This document shows positions 33,301-44,255 of a stretch of DNA of 64,000 nucleotides, in pieces. The stretch lies in assembly GCA_018296165.2 (NCBI GenBank), contig JACKQL020000189.1, forward strand, positions 1 through 64,000, written 5' to 3'. How positions within the stretch are numbered: position 1 is the stretch's first letter; the number at the start of each line of letters is the position of its first letter. The notes below the pieces were generated by a model that did not search any database, was not told the DNA's origin, and saw only the letters and a list, made by a program, of their open reading frames with translations. The translations under genes were made by a program, and so were the position numbers. Source of the stretch: Termitomyces sp. T153 (lineage: Eukaryota > Basidiomycota > Agaricomycetes > Agaricales > Lyophyllaceae).

Positions 33301-34535
33301 ATCTGTTCCTCCGTCTTGTTTTCTGGCGTGGTAGTCCCTGCGCGGAGGTATTCCTCGGGTAGGGCTGGCGTGACTTGCAACTGGAAGGCGGGGGTACCTT
33401 CTTGTAGGAGGCGCGCAAAGGGGACGGCGCCGATGATTTTAATGTCGAGGTTTCCGGAGTCGACGGGGTTGGGTACCGTAGGTGTAGCAGTCGGGTCCGG
33501 GGTGACGTCGAGATCAGGGATAGACTGGAAGCAGAGGTGGATGGCGGCCGCTAAGCTTGCTTCAGGGCCAGGGAATTGCATGGTGAGGTTCTTCCAGTTG
33601 ATGTCGGGATTGACGTCTCTCAGCCACGGGAGTCCGAGCACAATCGGGGTTGACGGGGGTAGTTGGGTAACAAGGAGTCAGGCCTGGAACTGCAGGTCGT
33701 TATCGAGGGTGAGGGTGTTGTTGTGGTACTGCGTGATTCTTGTCGTGGCAGGGCTCCCGTCGAAGAGTTGGAGCTCAAGGGGTTTGTCGAGATCGTTGCG
33801 TCGGAGGTCAAGTTGGTTGCTGACAAAGACACCGGAGGCACTGCTGTCTATGAGGGCGGGAAGTACCTTGAGCAAGCCGCCAAGTCGGACATAGATGACG
33901 AACGATCGTGCAGACCTAGAGCGAAGTTGCGGCGGGGTCCGGGGTTGGTTGATTGTGGTCTCGGAGTTCTCGGAGGGGGGTGAGACATTGAAGGGTACCA
34001 GTCCAGAGTCGGTGGGGTTGTCCTGGTCGAGGCGTAGGGTGAGACTGGGCCAATCGACGCGGGGATTGGTGGAGCGGAGCCATGAGAACCCTAAGACAAC
34101 GGGGGCAGAGGGGTGTAATTTTGTGACAAGTAGTCGGAGTTCTTGCTGTTGTCCGTCGGCAAAGGTCAGGGTCGTTTCTAGGCAATGAGTGATGTCTCCT
34201 GCTGGGGTAGAGTCTCCGTCAAAGAGTTTGAGGGGGATCGGGGCGGGGAGGCGGCAGAGGGGTTGTGGGGCGAGCGCCGCCAGGGATTTGTCAACGAAGT
34301 TATCGGTGGCGCCGCTGTCGACTAGTGTAGGGACGGGTTTGTCAGTGAAGGGGAGAGTGGTGCGGAGGAGGAGGTTTGTGGAGGAGTGGGAGGGGAGGTG
34401 TGCTGGGGGGTTATCCGGGGCGAGTATCATTGCGCGGAGGAGTGTGGCTGGGGCGGAGAAGATGTTGGGATATGGTCCATGGTCTAGTGCGTCTTCCAGA
34501 CCTAAACCGCCGACTTGTTTTCCGTGAACTGGTAG
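30351..34535 (-). pseudogene. Gyp-4 pol polyprotein
   Basis: The frame opens at 34535, overlapping the end of gag by 34 nt in the -1 frame, and ends at TGA 30351-30353. Domains: protease-like 1 (VPTLVDSGATDNFVDKSL, about 34310, ending VVLGFSWLRSTNP); protease-like 2 (LPALIDSSASGVFVSNQL, about 33850, ending IVLGLPWLRDVNP); RT (LPLIGDLVD, then VIVYLDDILIYSN, about 32710); RNase H (ECDASDYAIAGILSQ, about 32260); integrase with a CX2C zinc pair (ACKPCLQAK) and a core in which the second Asp is Asn (IVSNRGPLF, about 31230); and a chromodomain ([28 protein letters not shown] with TGA at the Trp, near 30470-30540). About six TGA codons interrupt it. The chromodomain would bind methylated histone H3 and steer integration to heterochromatin. 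Confidence 0.9.
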
Positions 34536-36986
34536 TTACAGTCCTCTCCGTCGATCGTCCACATGGTGCATCCCATCACCTGTCATTTAGGACAACTGCG
34601 AATAAAGTGTCCCTGCTCACCACATAGGATGCACGCGCCCTCCTTCTGTTGTTTCTCCTGCGTTTCCTCTGGCACGTCAATCCACGGGCTGTCCTGGATT
34701 CTGTTTGCACATAGGGCTTCTTGATCGTCGGCGGGGTCCAGGATGTCGTCGCGATTGTCGGGGTTGGTATCCAGGGGTACTGGGGTGTCATGGAGGTCGG
34801 CGGCGTTGAGCTGGGCAGGTGGGCGCTGCCCCGGGGGTCGGTTGGTGTTGGGGACTCCTCGGCCCAGAGGGAAGCGGGGTGCGGGGTTAGCAGGGTTAGC
34901 GGGGATTGAGGATCGGATGCCATTGGTTGCTCTGGCCTGCCAGTTGGTGTTACCAGAGGTGTTCCAAGAGGTCCAGGGCGCCGTGTTTTCGCTGCGGTCT
35001 TCCCAGTAACGTTGGTCTACCTGGGTAACGAGCGCCTTGTACCCATCGTAGGTGGTTTGTTTGGGCGCGAGGCAAAGGACGTCCTTGATCCATTGGGGTA
35101 GGGCACGACGGAGGGCAAACTGGAGGGCATTGTAATTCCAGCCGGTCTCATAGGCCTCTCATTTGAATCGTACAATGAAGGTCATGAAGCGTTCGTTGTT
35201 GCGCATTTGGAGGTTGAAGAGATTTTCCTCCGCCTCTGCTATGGTGTCAAAGATGCCAAACTTACTCGAGAACTCTTGGGTGAAAGCGAGCCAATTGGAG
35301 AGTACGGGATTGTTTGGGTCAAACCAGAGTAGCGCGGTGTAGTGGTCAAAGGCAATGCCCTGTAAGTATGATGCGGCAAAGGCTACTCGTGAGCTCTCAA
35401 GCTGAAAAGTGATGGGCTTAGCTTGGAACATAGTTAAACACTGGGTCAGGAAGATTCGCCACTTCTGAGGGTCGCGGCCGGTGAAGGGTTCGGGCTTCTG
35501 GATGTTGAGCTTACCCTCCCGGGCCAGTGCATTGCGGGTATTGTCCTGTGAATTTTGAGTTTGAGGTGGGGGTCCGGCGTTGTAGTAGTAGTAGTAGTGA
35601 TTTCCATTTCCGCGCTGGGGGGGAAAGTTGTCCATTGCCGGGCCCCATCCTCCCGGGGGTCTGCCATTGGGTGGTCCTCCACTGGGGTTTTGACCCACAC
35701 TACCTGGGGCGGGTCCTGGGGCCCATCAAGGGGGAGGGGGTCCTCCAGGGTTTGGGGGTCCGAAATAGTTGGCGTCGGTGGGGGGATTAGGCATCGGGGC
35801 GGGCGGGGGACGAGAGGAGTTGGCAGAAAAAGGGGGTCGGGGTGCCCTGGGGCCCATGGGCTGTTGCGGGGGAACTGGGGCATTGGGATGGGGCGGAGGG
35901 GCATTGCTACGAGGGGCGTGGAGATCGAAGTGGGGGGGTCAGTCTCGTTGAGGCCCGTTGCGTGGGGCGTGTTTGTTGGCGGGGTTGCCTGGCTTGTCGA
36001 TATAGGAGAGGGTCCTGTTGTCGTCGTTGACGCGTAGGGGCGGTTGTTGGGAACGGAGTTTGGGGGCGGCGGGTTGGTCCCAGGTTTGGAAGGCGCTGGG
36101 CACGGAGCTGGCCCGGGGCCGGGCGGAGAGAGCCAAGGTGTGGGTGGTGGGTTGGTCGAACAACCCCCCCGCGGGGTTGAGGTTCCTCAAGATGCTGGAG
36201 GCCGCGTTGAGTTCTTCCTGCTGATGGGGAACGGAAGATGGGGCTTCGTTTCGTGTCCCGACGGGTTCCTCGCGTTGCATGTGGAAGGAGCGGGCGGGAT
36301 CCAGAGGGTCTTCGAAGGGGCGGGGGTTCGGGCTAGTGTGGATTTCTTCGACCAAGGCGTGGAGCTCGTTCCGTAAGTTGTCGTCAATGCCCAGGGTGCC
36401 TTGCGTATTCTCCGGGAGGTTCCCTTGCAGGTAGCATTTGTGGAAGTCGAGGAGTCAATCCGCCCAGACCTCCAGAGTTGCGGAGGTGTCGGGGTAGCCT
36501 AGGTTGGTGAGGAGGGTGCAGGTACGCCTTGCGAATTCCACGGGGGACAGGCGGAGGAAGCAGAGGACTTTATCATGTTGCTGGGCATAGGCTTCGACCC
36601 TTTGCTGCCTAGGAGAAGGAGGGGTTTGAGCAGCAAATGGTGGGCGGGGGGGGGAATAGTTATCTGTGGCCTCCGGAGGGACTGGGGCTGCAGCGGAGAT
36701 TGGGGTAGGCGGGGTTGGGGGGTGCTGCGGAGTATCCTCCGGGGTTGATACGGGGGTTGTTGCCATCGGCGTGGAATGTGGGAGGGCGGCGCCAGCCCAA
36801 GGGTATTCCCTAGCTGATGGAGGGGGCATAGAATGCCTGGTTGGGGTCAGGGGTCCAGTGACGGGGCACATATTGGTCCGCAAAGGGACCCGGGTAGAAT
36901 GGGGCGTAGGAATTTTCCAGTAGGGGCCGGCCATAGGCGTTGGTTGGGTAACCGACAGGGTTGTATGCGGGGTTAAATGCAGACAT
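34502..36986 (-). pseudogene. Gyp-4 gag
   Basis: ATG at 36986 (MSAFNPAYNPVGYPTNAYGR) to TAG at 34502. Regions: a Pro/Tyr/Asn-rich N-terminus; a helical segment (AYAQQHDKVLCFLRLSPVEF, about 36590); an Asn/Gly/Pro linker with a five-Tyr run (about 35590); a capsid-like domain (35530-35160, SNWLAFTQEFSSKFGIFDT); a CCHC knuckle CILCGEQGHFIRSC at 34590-34632. A 26-nt deletion near 36700, relative to Gyp-5, shifts the frame. CAG>TAG (about 36810) and CGA>TGA (36455) add stops. The product would form the particle and package element RNA. Confidence 0.88.
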
Positions 36987-37005
36987 CAAGAACAGGGTAA
37001 GGGGG

Positions 37006-37016
37006 AGTCTTGATAT
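37006..37016 (-). other. Gyp-4 self-primer-binding site
   Basis: On the minus strand ATATCAAGACT lies two bases after the 5' LTR and pairs over all 11 positions with the predicted transcript start AGTCTTGATAT (minus strand of 37558-37568). Confidence 0.68.
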
Positions 37017-37018
37017 CA

Positions 37019-37981
37019 TGTCAGGTTCCGCTGACAACGGGGGCTCAGTACACTGGCGAGTCCTTACTAGGCAGACGCAATGTCCTGCACTTATAACCAG
37101 GCATCCAGAGTTGGAGCGGAGGTGGGGAAAGCTTGCAAGGGGGTCCCTAGGGAGAGCGGCCTGAGTGAGTCCTGAATGGTCTGGAGGAGTCTAAGACCGA
37201 AGGTACTGGTCGTTGACCCAGGGCGGGTGTCAGGGCTAGTTCGTGGGCGTGCAAATAGATTGTGGGGTAAGCGGAGGCTTCTTGGGTGATGGGGGCGGGG
37301 TCAGAGCTGGATTGGGGATTACCAGGGCTTGATGGGTTCCAGGGCCGAGCGGGTAGCGAGGTTTGGAGTTGTCGTAAGAATGTTCGGGTTGTGGTGCGTG
37401 CGCGGAGTTTGTACTGACGTAGGGAGCAAGGGAAACTTAGAGGAACAAAGGAAATATGTACAGTTGAGACGAGATGGAGACAAGACAAGACTGAGAAAAA
37501 AGATAGATTCAAAACTTAAAAACAGGAATAGAGATGAGACGAGAGATGAAACATGTAATATCAAGACTAAAGTTTGAGGAGTTATTCTACGACTTATATA
37601 CCGACTACTGGGTACCTCGGAGGGCAGCGGATATGGTGGTGGGGGTTGATGGAGCTGTGCGGAGTCAACAGGTGTCGGGTACAATCCAAGGTCGGGCCAT
37701 GGCGGTATTCTGATGGGATCAGTTGGGGGCGTGGCCGCTCCAGGGACGTTGTGATACTCCGGGATGGGTTGGGTAAACTAGGGTAGGGGGTCGGGGACAT
37801 ATGACGTGGCCAGGAACGGTGGGGGAAGGTTTCAGGGGGAGTGTTGATGGCTACGGAGAGGGAGTTGCCATCGGGGTTTGCTGGAGAAGCGTCGGAGTTA
37901 TCCAGTGTGGGCGGGGTTCAGGGGAGTTAGACGGGAAATCGGGAGGGGTTGGGAGCAGTGTTCAGGGAGCGGGTTGTGACA
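37019..37981 (-). repeat. Gyp-4 5' LTR
   Basis: 963 bp, TGTCA/TGACA ends, upstream of gag on the minus strand. U3 is about 413 bp (37981-37569) if transcription starts at 37568. It lacks the ~16-bp segment present in the 3' LTR. Confidence 0.93.
37558..37600 (-). promoter_or_regulatory. Gyp-4 LTR core promoter and predicted transcript start
   Basis: On the minus strand TATATAAG (37600-37593) precedes AGTCTTGATAT (37568-37558) by 32 nt. The same spacing occurs in the Gyp-3 and Gyp-5 LTRs, and the 11-mer is what the primer site pairs with. Confidence 0.62.
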
Positions 37982-40313
37982 ATTGCTGTTTCATCAACAA
38001 CTACTCCGGGATCACCAAACCCCTCAACCAACTCACGTGGAACGACACCCCTTGGGATCGGGACAGCAAGTGCCAGAGCATATTCCTCCTCCTGAAAAGG
38101 GCCTTCACCTCCACTCCGGTCCTCCACCATTTCAACCCCTCCCTGCTGATTGTGCTCAAGTGCAACACCTCTGACTATGCTATTGCTGGGATACTCTCCC
38201 AGTCAGACTCGGGGGGCAAAGATCTTCGTCCCATCACCTTCTACACCCAATTGATGATCCCAGCAGAACTCAACTATGACATCTATGACAAAGAACTCCT
38301 TGCGATTGTTGAAGCCTTCCATCAGTGGTGGGCCTACCTTGAGGGGTCCCCGCACCGCATCCAAGTATACTCCAACCACAACGACCTGCAATACTTCACA
38401 ACCATAAAGCAGCTCAGCTGCCGCCAAGCCCAATGGTCCAAAACCCTCTCAGAGTATGACTTCACCATCCACTACTGCTCCAGGTGACTTGGTGCGAAGC
38501 CCAACACCCTCACTCAAAGATCCAATGTGTACCCAAAGAAGTCATTTGAAGCCAAACGGAATGCATTCAACCATCAAGTGGTAATTCCCCCCGAACATCT
38601 ACATGCCATACTGATTTTAAATGAAGAAGGAATCCTCCAACAAATCAGAAATTCACCCCCGGACTCCTTTTTCACCCAGCACAACCCCCACAACAACCCC
38701 AATGAGTCAAGTGCTGGGAACCCCTTTTTGCTGTCTCCGGACCACCACCTCCTGCTCCAGAGTGGACAAATTTATGCTCTGGACCACAAGTCCATCCACC
38801 TCAACATACTCTGGCAGCACCACAACCATAAGCTCCAGAGGCACCCAGGAATTTATAAGACCCTCCAACTCATCTCCCGGACTTACTTTTGGCCCAGAAT
38901 GAAGAAGGATGTCACATGATACATAAGGGCCTGCGAACCTTGCCTCCGGGCCAAGGTACCCCATCACCACCCCCACAGATTATTGAAACCCCTTCCCGTC
39001 AGCTGCCACCCCTGGTCCTCCCTATTGATGGATCATATCGTCGAACTCCCCAATTCTGAAGGTTTTAACGCAATCCTCGTCATTGTTTGCTGCCTCACTA
39101 AGCAAGCCCTCTTCATTTCCTGCCACACCACCAACAATGCTCTGGAGTTTGCCAAACTGTTTCTCAAACATGTATTCTCCAAGCATGGACTCCCAGACAA
39201 CATTGTCTCCAACCGCAGACCCCTGTTTGTATCCCACTTTTGGCGATTGCTATGCAGGGCACTCAAGATCAAAACCAACCTCTCCACTGCCTATCACCCA
39301 GAGACCAACAGACAAACAGAACGAGTGAACCAGATGCTGGAGCAGTATCTCTGCCTATACATTAACTATTTATAGAACAACTGGCGCACAGAACTCCCCC
39401 TTGCCAAATTCACCTACAACAACATGCCCCACTCCGCCACCAGAGTCTCCCCCTTCTACGCCAACAAAGGCTACAACCCCCGACTCACCCTGTCCCTAAA
39501 AGACATCCCCTCCCATGCCGCCCACAAAGTTGCCAAGGACCTCCAATCCCTTCACCAATTTCTCTGGGACAAAATCAACACCACCAATCGAGCCTACTTC
39601 AAACATGCCAATGCCTGACATGATCCCACCCCTAGCTAGCCTCCCAGCACCTTGGTTTGGCTTGATCAATGCAACCTCAAGACCCGGAGGCCCTCCATCA
39701 AATTAGACCACAAGCATCTTGGTCCTTTCAAAGTCCTCTGGAAGGTCTCCATGCACGCCTATAAACCTGACCTACCTCTGGGCTTGAAAGGCCTCCACCC
39801 CATGTTCCACATTCAGCTCCTCAAAAAACATGCCTCAGACCCCTTCCCTGGCCAGTGCCCCAGCCAACCACTCCCCATCAAGGTCAAGGACAAGTACCAC
39901 TACAAGGTCGACCAGATCCTTGACTCCCACTTGGTCCGTGGACGACCCCAGTACTTAGTCTGCTGGAAGGGCTACAGACCTGAGGACAACACGTGAGAGC
40001 CCCAAAAAAACCTTGATGGAGCCCCCAATGAACTCTGGGACTTCCATTGACAACACCCCACCAAGCCCCAGGACCTCCAGGACTAGCAAGTGCAGACAGC
40101 ATCAGTGGGCATAACCCCTGCCTCTAGATTTATCAGGGATTCAACTCCCATGAGTACTCCCCTATGTGTTTTCACTTACTTTGCCCCTCACTCATTCTGA
40201 AAACTTCTCATGCTCAGCAGAAGTGCAGGGAGTCCAACGTTAACAAGGCTACAAGTACAAAATATAGGAATAGGGGAGCGCAGGGCAACAAGACACCGGA
40301 ACCCAGAAGGCCC

Positions 40314-42005
40314 CTACTCCCCCTCCCCCCCCAAACCCATCTCCACTATCCTTCCCACCAGATCCACCTCCAGCTGCGCTACTACCATTGCCAGAACTTT
40401 GGGATGTCCCAGGAGCGGCTCCACCATGTCTATTGCCACCTCCCACTATGCTCCGGGGTCCACCGTCGCCCTCCACCAATGTCCCACCAGCAGACGCCCC
40501 ATCTGCATGACCCCCTGCCCCAACTCCGGTGGGAGATCCCCGGGCATCCTTGCCAACCCGTTGTGGATGGACCCCAGTGCCGCTGATGCTCTGTCAAGGA
40601 GGATGCAATGCTCCCTGGCTCAGTCTGCAGAATTGAATGTCAGCTCGTAGTAAATGGAAGATGAAGGGAGCACTTATGGAGCACTCCCCACCACCCCGAG
40701 GCCACCTTGTTGGCAAGCCACTCTTCCCGCCACCGCGCCCTCTCTGCTATTGCTTGAGTCACCTCCACACTGGACCCCTGCTGAGTCCCCCACGTCCCCG
40801 ACACCTCCAATTGTTGCTCCACCACCTCTGCCCACACCTCCAATGGCCTCATGCATGCTCGCAGCTCTTGAAGCTGTGACAGTTGCTCTGTGGCAGTCCC
40901 CACAGCGATATCTTTATCTCTACGCACCAAGTCCCATTCCTTCCGAGCCTCATCCAGTTCCCTCCGAAGCCCGTCCCTCTCCTCCCCCACCCTATGGACT
41001 TCCTCCCCGCATATGGCCAACAACCTCTCCAACTCCTCTGCCCGATGCCACAAGAAAGCCTTGGCAACCAACCACAACCCTCTTGCAGACTGCTCAACCA
41101 AGGCCCCAGAAGTCAGGGAATACACCATAGGACCCAGAGGGCCTGCCATCGCCAGCTCCCCCCATGCCTGCTTGCTAGGCCCCACCTCCGGCGAGAGGGA
41201 CGCCCTCCGTTTACTCTTGTCATGCATTGCAGGGGCCCCCTCCCTCCACCCACCCCACAGGGGCCCAATCTTTATTGGGGGCCACCCCATGCCAACTCCC
41301 CCCTCTACCCCAGAACCCCTCCCTGAGACCCTACCCCTCCAACCCTCCTCCAACTGTGCTGCAACCCACTTGTGGTCCCACCCCTGCTCTGCTGCAATGC
41401 AAGCGGCACACCAATTCAGAGTGACAGAGCACTTCTTGTGCTGCAAGCAACACGGGAGACACACTGATGTGTCCCACCACACTCCTGGCACAGGCTCCTC
41501 AAACTTGCACTGTTCACCCTGCTAGGTACAGGATGCGCACTAGAAACGTGGGTTAGCTCAATAGGGAAGGAACATGCCAATGACACACTGGGGCCACCAC
41601 CTAACACCACTCCAATGTCAGGGGACCTCTTGCTCACCCTGTGGCCTCTGCAAAGTACTCCAGTGTCACATCTGCCTGTGCAACTCTCGACCCCATAGGG
41701 ATGGGGCAGACCACCCTGGGGACCATACCAGACCTGGAATGAGAAGCAAGGACCATTTCTTCCGCTGACTGCGCTGGAGCCTCCCCCGATGTAAGCCCTG
41801 AGGGACCCACCACTGCTGCTGACAACTCTGACAGGAATTATTCAAGCACTCCGGCCATGATGAGCAAGAGACAATACTTATGACTACAGTACATTGCCTG
41901 CACCTGCCTATGGTCTTGCCGACTCTCAGAGTCCTCTGAGGAAGAAGTTGAGGTATGTGCTGATGGGGAGGGGGATGCTGCTGGAGAATACATGGAAGAC
42001 AACAT
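40314..42005 (-). pseudogene. Gyp-3 antisense gene, three exons
   Basis: Minus strand: exon 1 from ATG 42005 (MLSSMYSPAASPSPSAHTST) to 41589; intron 41588-41540 (49 bp; donor GTGTGT, decayed from GTGAGT; acceptor TTTCTAG); exon 2 from 41539; a second intron 40677-40634 (donor ATAAGT); exon 3 to TAG 40314. Exon 2 keeps all six array cysteines (CASCT, QGEQCKFEEP, CLPCCLQHKKC), with one TAG inside. From the array on it is open for about 280 codons, through the basic linker, the coiled coil (EELERLLAICGEEVHRVGEE) and WLANKVASGW. It is the longest uninterrupted stretch of this gene in the window. It converges on the Gyp-3 pol stop at 40086. Confidence 0.78.
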
Positions 42006-42214
42006 TGGAAAAGTTTGGGAACCCCAGAGTACATCTGATCCTTTCCAATGACTAGAAAAGAACCCCCTGAGCAGCAGCCATGCTTTGACTTCATTCCCCA
42101 CACCGCCGCTGCTACTGCGGTCTGATCAATATTGCTCAACTTTGATTCCCATGCCCCACTGATTCCTGTACTGTACCCCACGCCTCAAGGGTCTCAACGC
42201 TGAAGGGGGGGTGA

Positions 42215-43158
42215 TGTCACAACCCGCTCCCTAGACCCCGACACCGCCCCCAGCCCCCCCAATGCTCTGCCAAACTCCCCAACCCTCACCCACCCTCTGC
42301 GCTCACTTCGGGCAACTCCGACATTTTCTCGGCAGACTCCAACAGCTCCTTGATCAACTCCGATGCCTTTTCCGCAGCAGTTGATGCATCCCCTGAATTT
42401 CCCTGGACTCCCGAGGCTTTCCCTGACCCTGGAATGATCCGCTGTCCAACTGATCCCATCAGAATGTCACCGCGGCCCGCTCCAAGATTGCACCCAACAA
42501 CTGTTGACTCCACACAGTTCCATCAAGCCCACCACCATATCCTCTGCCCTCCAGAGCCACCCAGTAGTAGGAATATAAGTCATAGAGTAACCCCTAGTAC
42601 TTTAGTCTTGATATTGCATTTACCAGTTTCCTATGTCTTGTCTTTCATCTCATTGCTGTCTCTATTTTTAGTTTTGAATCTATCTCTGTTCTCTGTCTTG
42701 TCTTGCCTCATCTCTGCCTCGTCTCGACTGTGTATAGTTCCTTTGTCTTCCTAAGTTCCTTTCATCTCCAACAACAGTACAAACTCCGTGCGCATGCTAC
42801 AACCTGAACATTCCTACGACAACCCTGGACCTTGCTCCCACTTGGCCCAGGAACTCCTCACGTCTTGGTGATCTCCCATCAAACTCTGGCTCTGCCCCCA
42901 TCAACCGCAAAGCCTCCGCTTACCCCACATTCTATTTGTGCACAAACTTGTTCTGGTGCCCATCCAGGTTTGACAACTAGTATACTTGGTCTTAGATGCC
43001 CCTGAGCCACTCCGGACTTGCTCAGACCGCCCCCTAGCTCCCCCTTGCAAGTCCCTCTGCGCCAATACTGGACACTTGGTTATTAGTGCAGGACATTGTG
43101 TCCACCTAGTAAGGACTCACCAGTGTAGCTGAGCCCCTGTCATCAGCAGAACCTGACA
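42215..43158 (+). repeat. Gyp-3 3' LTR
   Basis: 944 bp, TGTCACAACCCGCTCC to GCAGAACCTGACA, preceded by the polypurine tract GAAGGGGGGGTGA. The TSD ATGAG follows at 43159. Confidence 0.92.
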
Positions 43159-43163
43159 ATGAG

Positions 43164-44255
43164 CGCCTTGTACCTGTTGTAGGTGGTTTGCTTAGGTGCA
43201 AGGCAAAGGATGTCCTTGATCCATTGAGGCAGGGTGTGATGGAGGGCAAATCAGAGAGCATTGTAGTTCCAGCTGGTCTTGTAGGCTTCCCATTTGAATC
43301 ATACAATAAAGGTCATGAAGTGTTTGTTGTCATGCATTTGGAGGTTGAAGAGATTTTCCTCCACCTCTGCTACAGTGTCAAAGATGCTGAACTTGAGAAT
43401 TCCTGAGTGAAAGCAAGCCAATTGGAGAGCATGGGGTTGTTGGGGTCAAACCAGGGTAGCGCAGGGTAATGATCAAAGGTGATACCCTGTAAATATGATG
43501 CGGCAAAGGCCACTTGTGAGCTCTCAAGTTGGAAGGTAATTGGCTTAGCTTGGAATATGGTCAGACACTGGGTTAGAAAGATTCGCCACTTCTGGGGGTC
43601 GTGGCCGGTGAAGGGTTTGGGCTTCTGAATGTTGAGCTTACCCTCCCGGGCCAGTGCATCATGGGTATTGTCCTGTGGATTTTGAGCTCGGGACAGGGGT
43701 CCGGCATTGTAGTAGTAATAGTAGTTGTTCCCATTTCCGCACTGGGGGGGGAAGTTGTCCATCACCAGGCCCCATCCCCCAGGGGATCTGCCATTGGGTG
43801 GCCCTCCACTGGGGGGTTGGCCTGCATTGCCCAAGGCAGGCCCCGGGGCCCATTGAGGTCCTCCTGGAGTGGGGGGTCCAAAATAATTGGCATCAGTGGG
43901 AAGGTTAGGCATTGGAGTGGGCGGGAGATGAGGGTAGTTAGTAAGAAAGAGTGGTTGGGGTGCCCTGGGACCCATGGGCTGTCATAGGGGGACTGGGGTG
44001 TTGGAACAGGGTGGAGGGGCATTGACATGAGGGGTGCAGAGGTCAAAGTGGGGGGGTCAGTCTTGTGGAGGTCCATTGTGTGGGGTGTGCTTGTCAGCAG
44101 GGTTACTAGGCTTGTCAATGTAGGAGAGAGTCCGGTTGTTGTCATTGATGCATGGGAGTGGCTGTTGGGAGCGGAGTTTGGAGATGGTGGGCTGGTCCCA
44201 GGTTTAGAAGGTGCTGGGAACAGAGTTGGCCCAGGGGCGAGCAGAGAGGGCCTAG
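43164..44255 (-). pseudogene. Gyp-2 gag, middle part, 5' end deleted
   Basis: It contains the capsid-like domain (43300-43560, SNWLAFTQEFSS), the five-Tyr linker (about 43720) and the Asn/Pro-rich region (to about 44250). At 44255 gag stops abruptly and the sequence continues as mid-LTR, so the gag N-terminus, the leader and the inner end of the 5' LTR are deleted. The downstream part is at 19329-18801. Confidence 0.8.

Larger units (their letters stand above)
27369..37981 (-). mobile_element. Gyp-4: innermost and youngest full-length gypsy element
   Basis: 10,613 bp with both LTRs complete and the TSD ATCGC (27364-27368) / ATTGC (37982-37986), one CpG transition apart. By eye the two LTRs differ at about 40 positions, apparently all transitions, plus indels of about 16 and 8 bp. 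It is markedly richer in CpG than its surroundings. Order on the minus strand: 5' LTR, self-primer site, gag, pol in the -1 frame, antisense gene, polypurine tract, 3' LTR. Gag has a 26-nt deletion and several stops, so it is no longer autonomous. Confidence 0.93.
25080..40086 (+). pseudogene. Gyp-3 pol, interrupted by Gyp-4
   Basis: Pol runs 25080-27368 and 37987-40086. The first part has protease motif 1 (LVDSGTTDNFINESLAAL, about 25300), protease motif 2 (PALVNSGASSTFVSNQL, about 25760; the catalytic Asp is Asn) and RT with IVYLDDILIYLN (about 27095). After Gyp-4 come RNase H (SDYAIAGILSQ, about 38175), the integrase zinc region (about 38800-38950), the core (second Asp changed: IVSNRRPLF) and a chromodomain ([14 protein letters not shown], about 39955-39995), ending at TAG 40084-40086. 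The RT-RNase H connection FYR(C)RFINNYSGITKPLN is restored when Gyp-4 and its TSD are removed. Many TGA/TAG codons are present. Confidence 0.88.
19330..43158 (+). mobile_element. Gyp-3: third-level Ty3/gypsy element
   Basis: A perfect TSD ATGAG (19325-19329 and 43159-43163) brackets two complete LTRs (19330-20277 and 42215-43158). The internal order on the plus strand is primer site, gag, pol, antisense gene, polypurine tract. Removing the nested family-B LTRs (20374-21488 and 22916-24100), Gyp-4 (27369-37981) and their TSD copies leaves about 10.9 kb, the expected size. The host sequence is the gag gene of Gyp-2. Confidence 0.92.
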
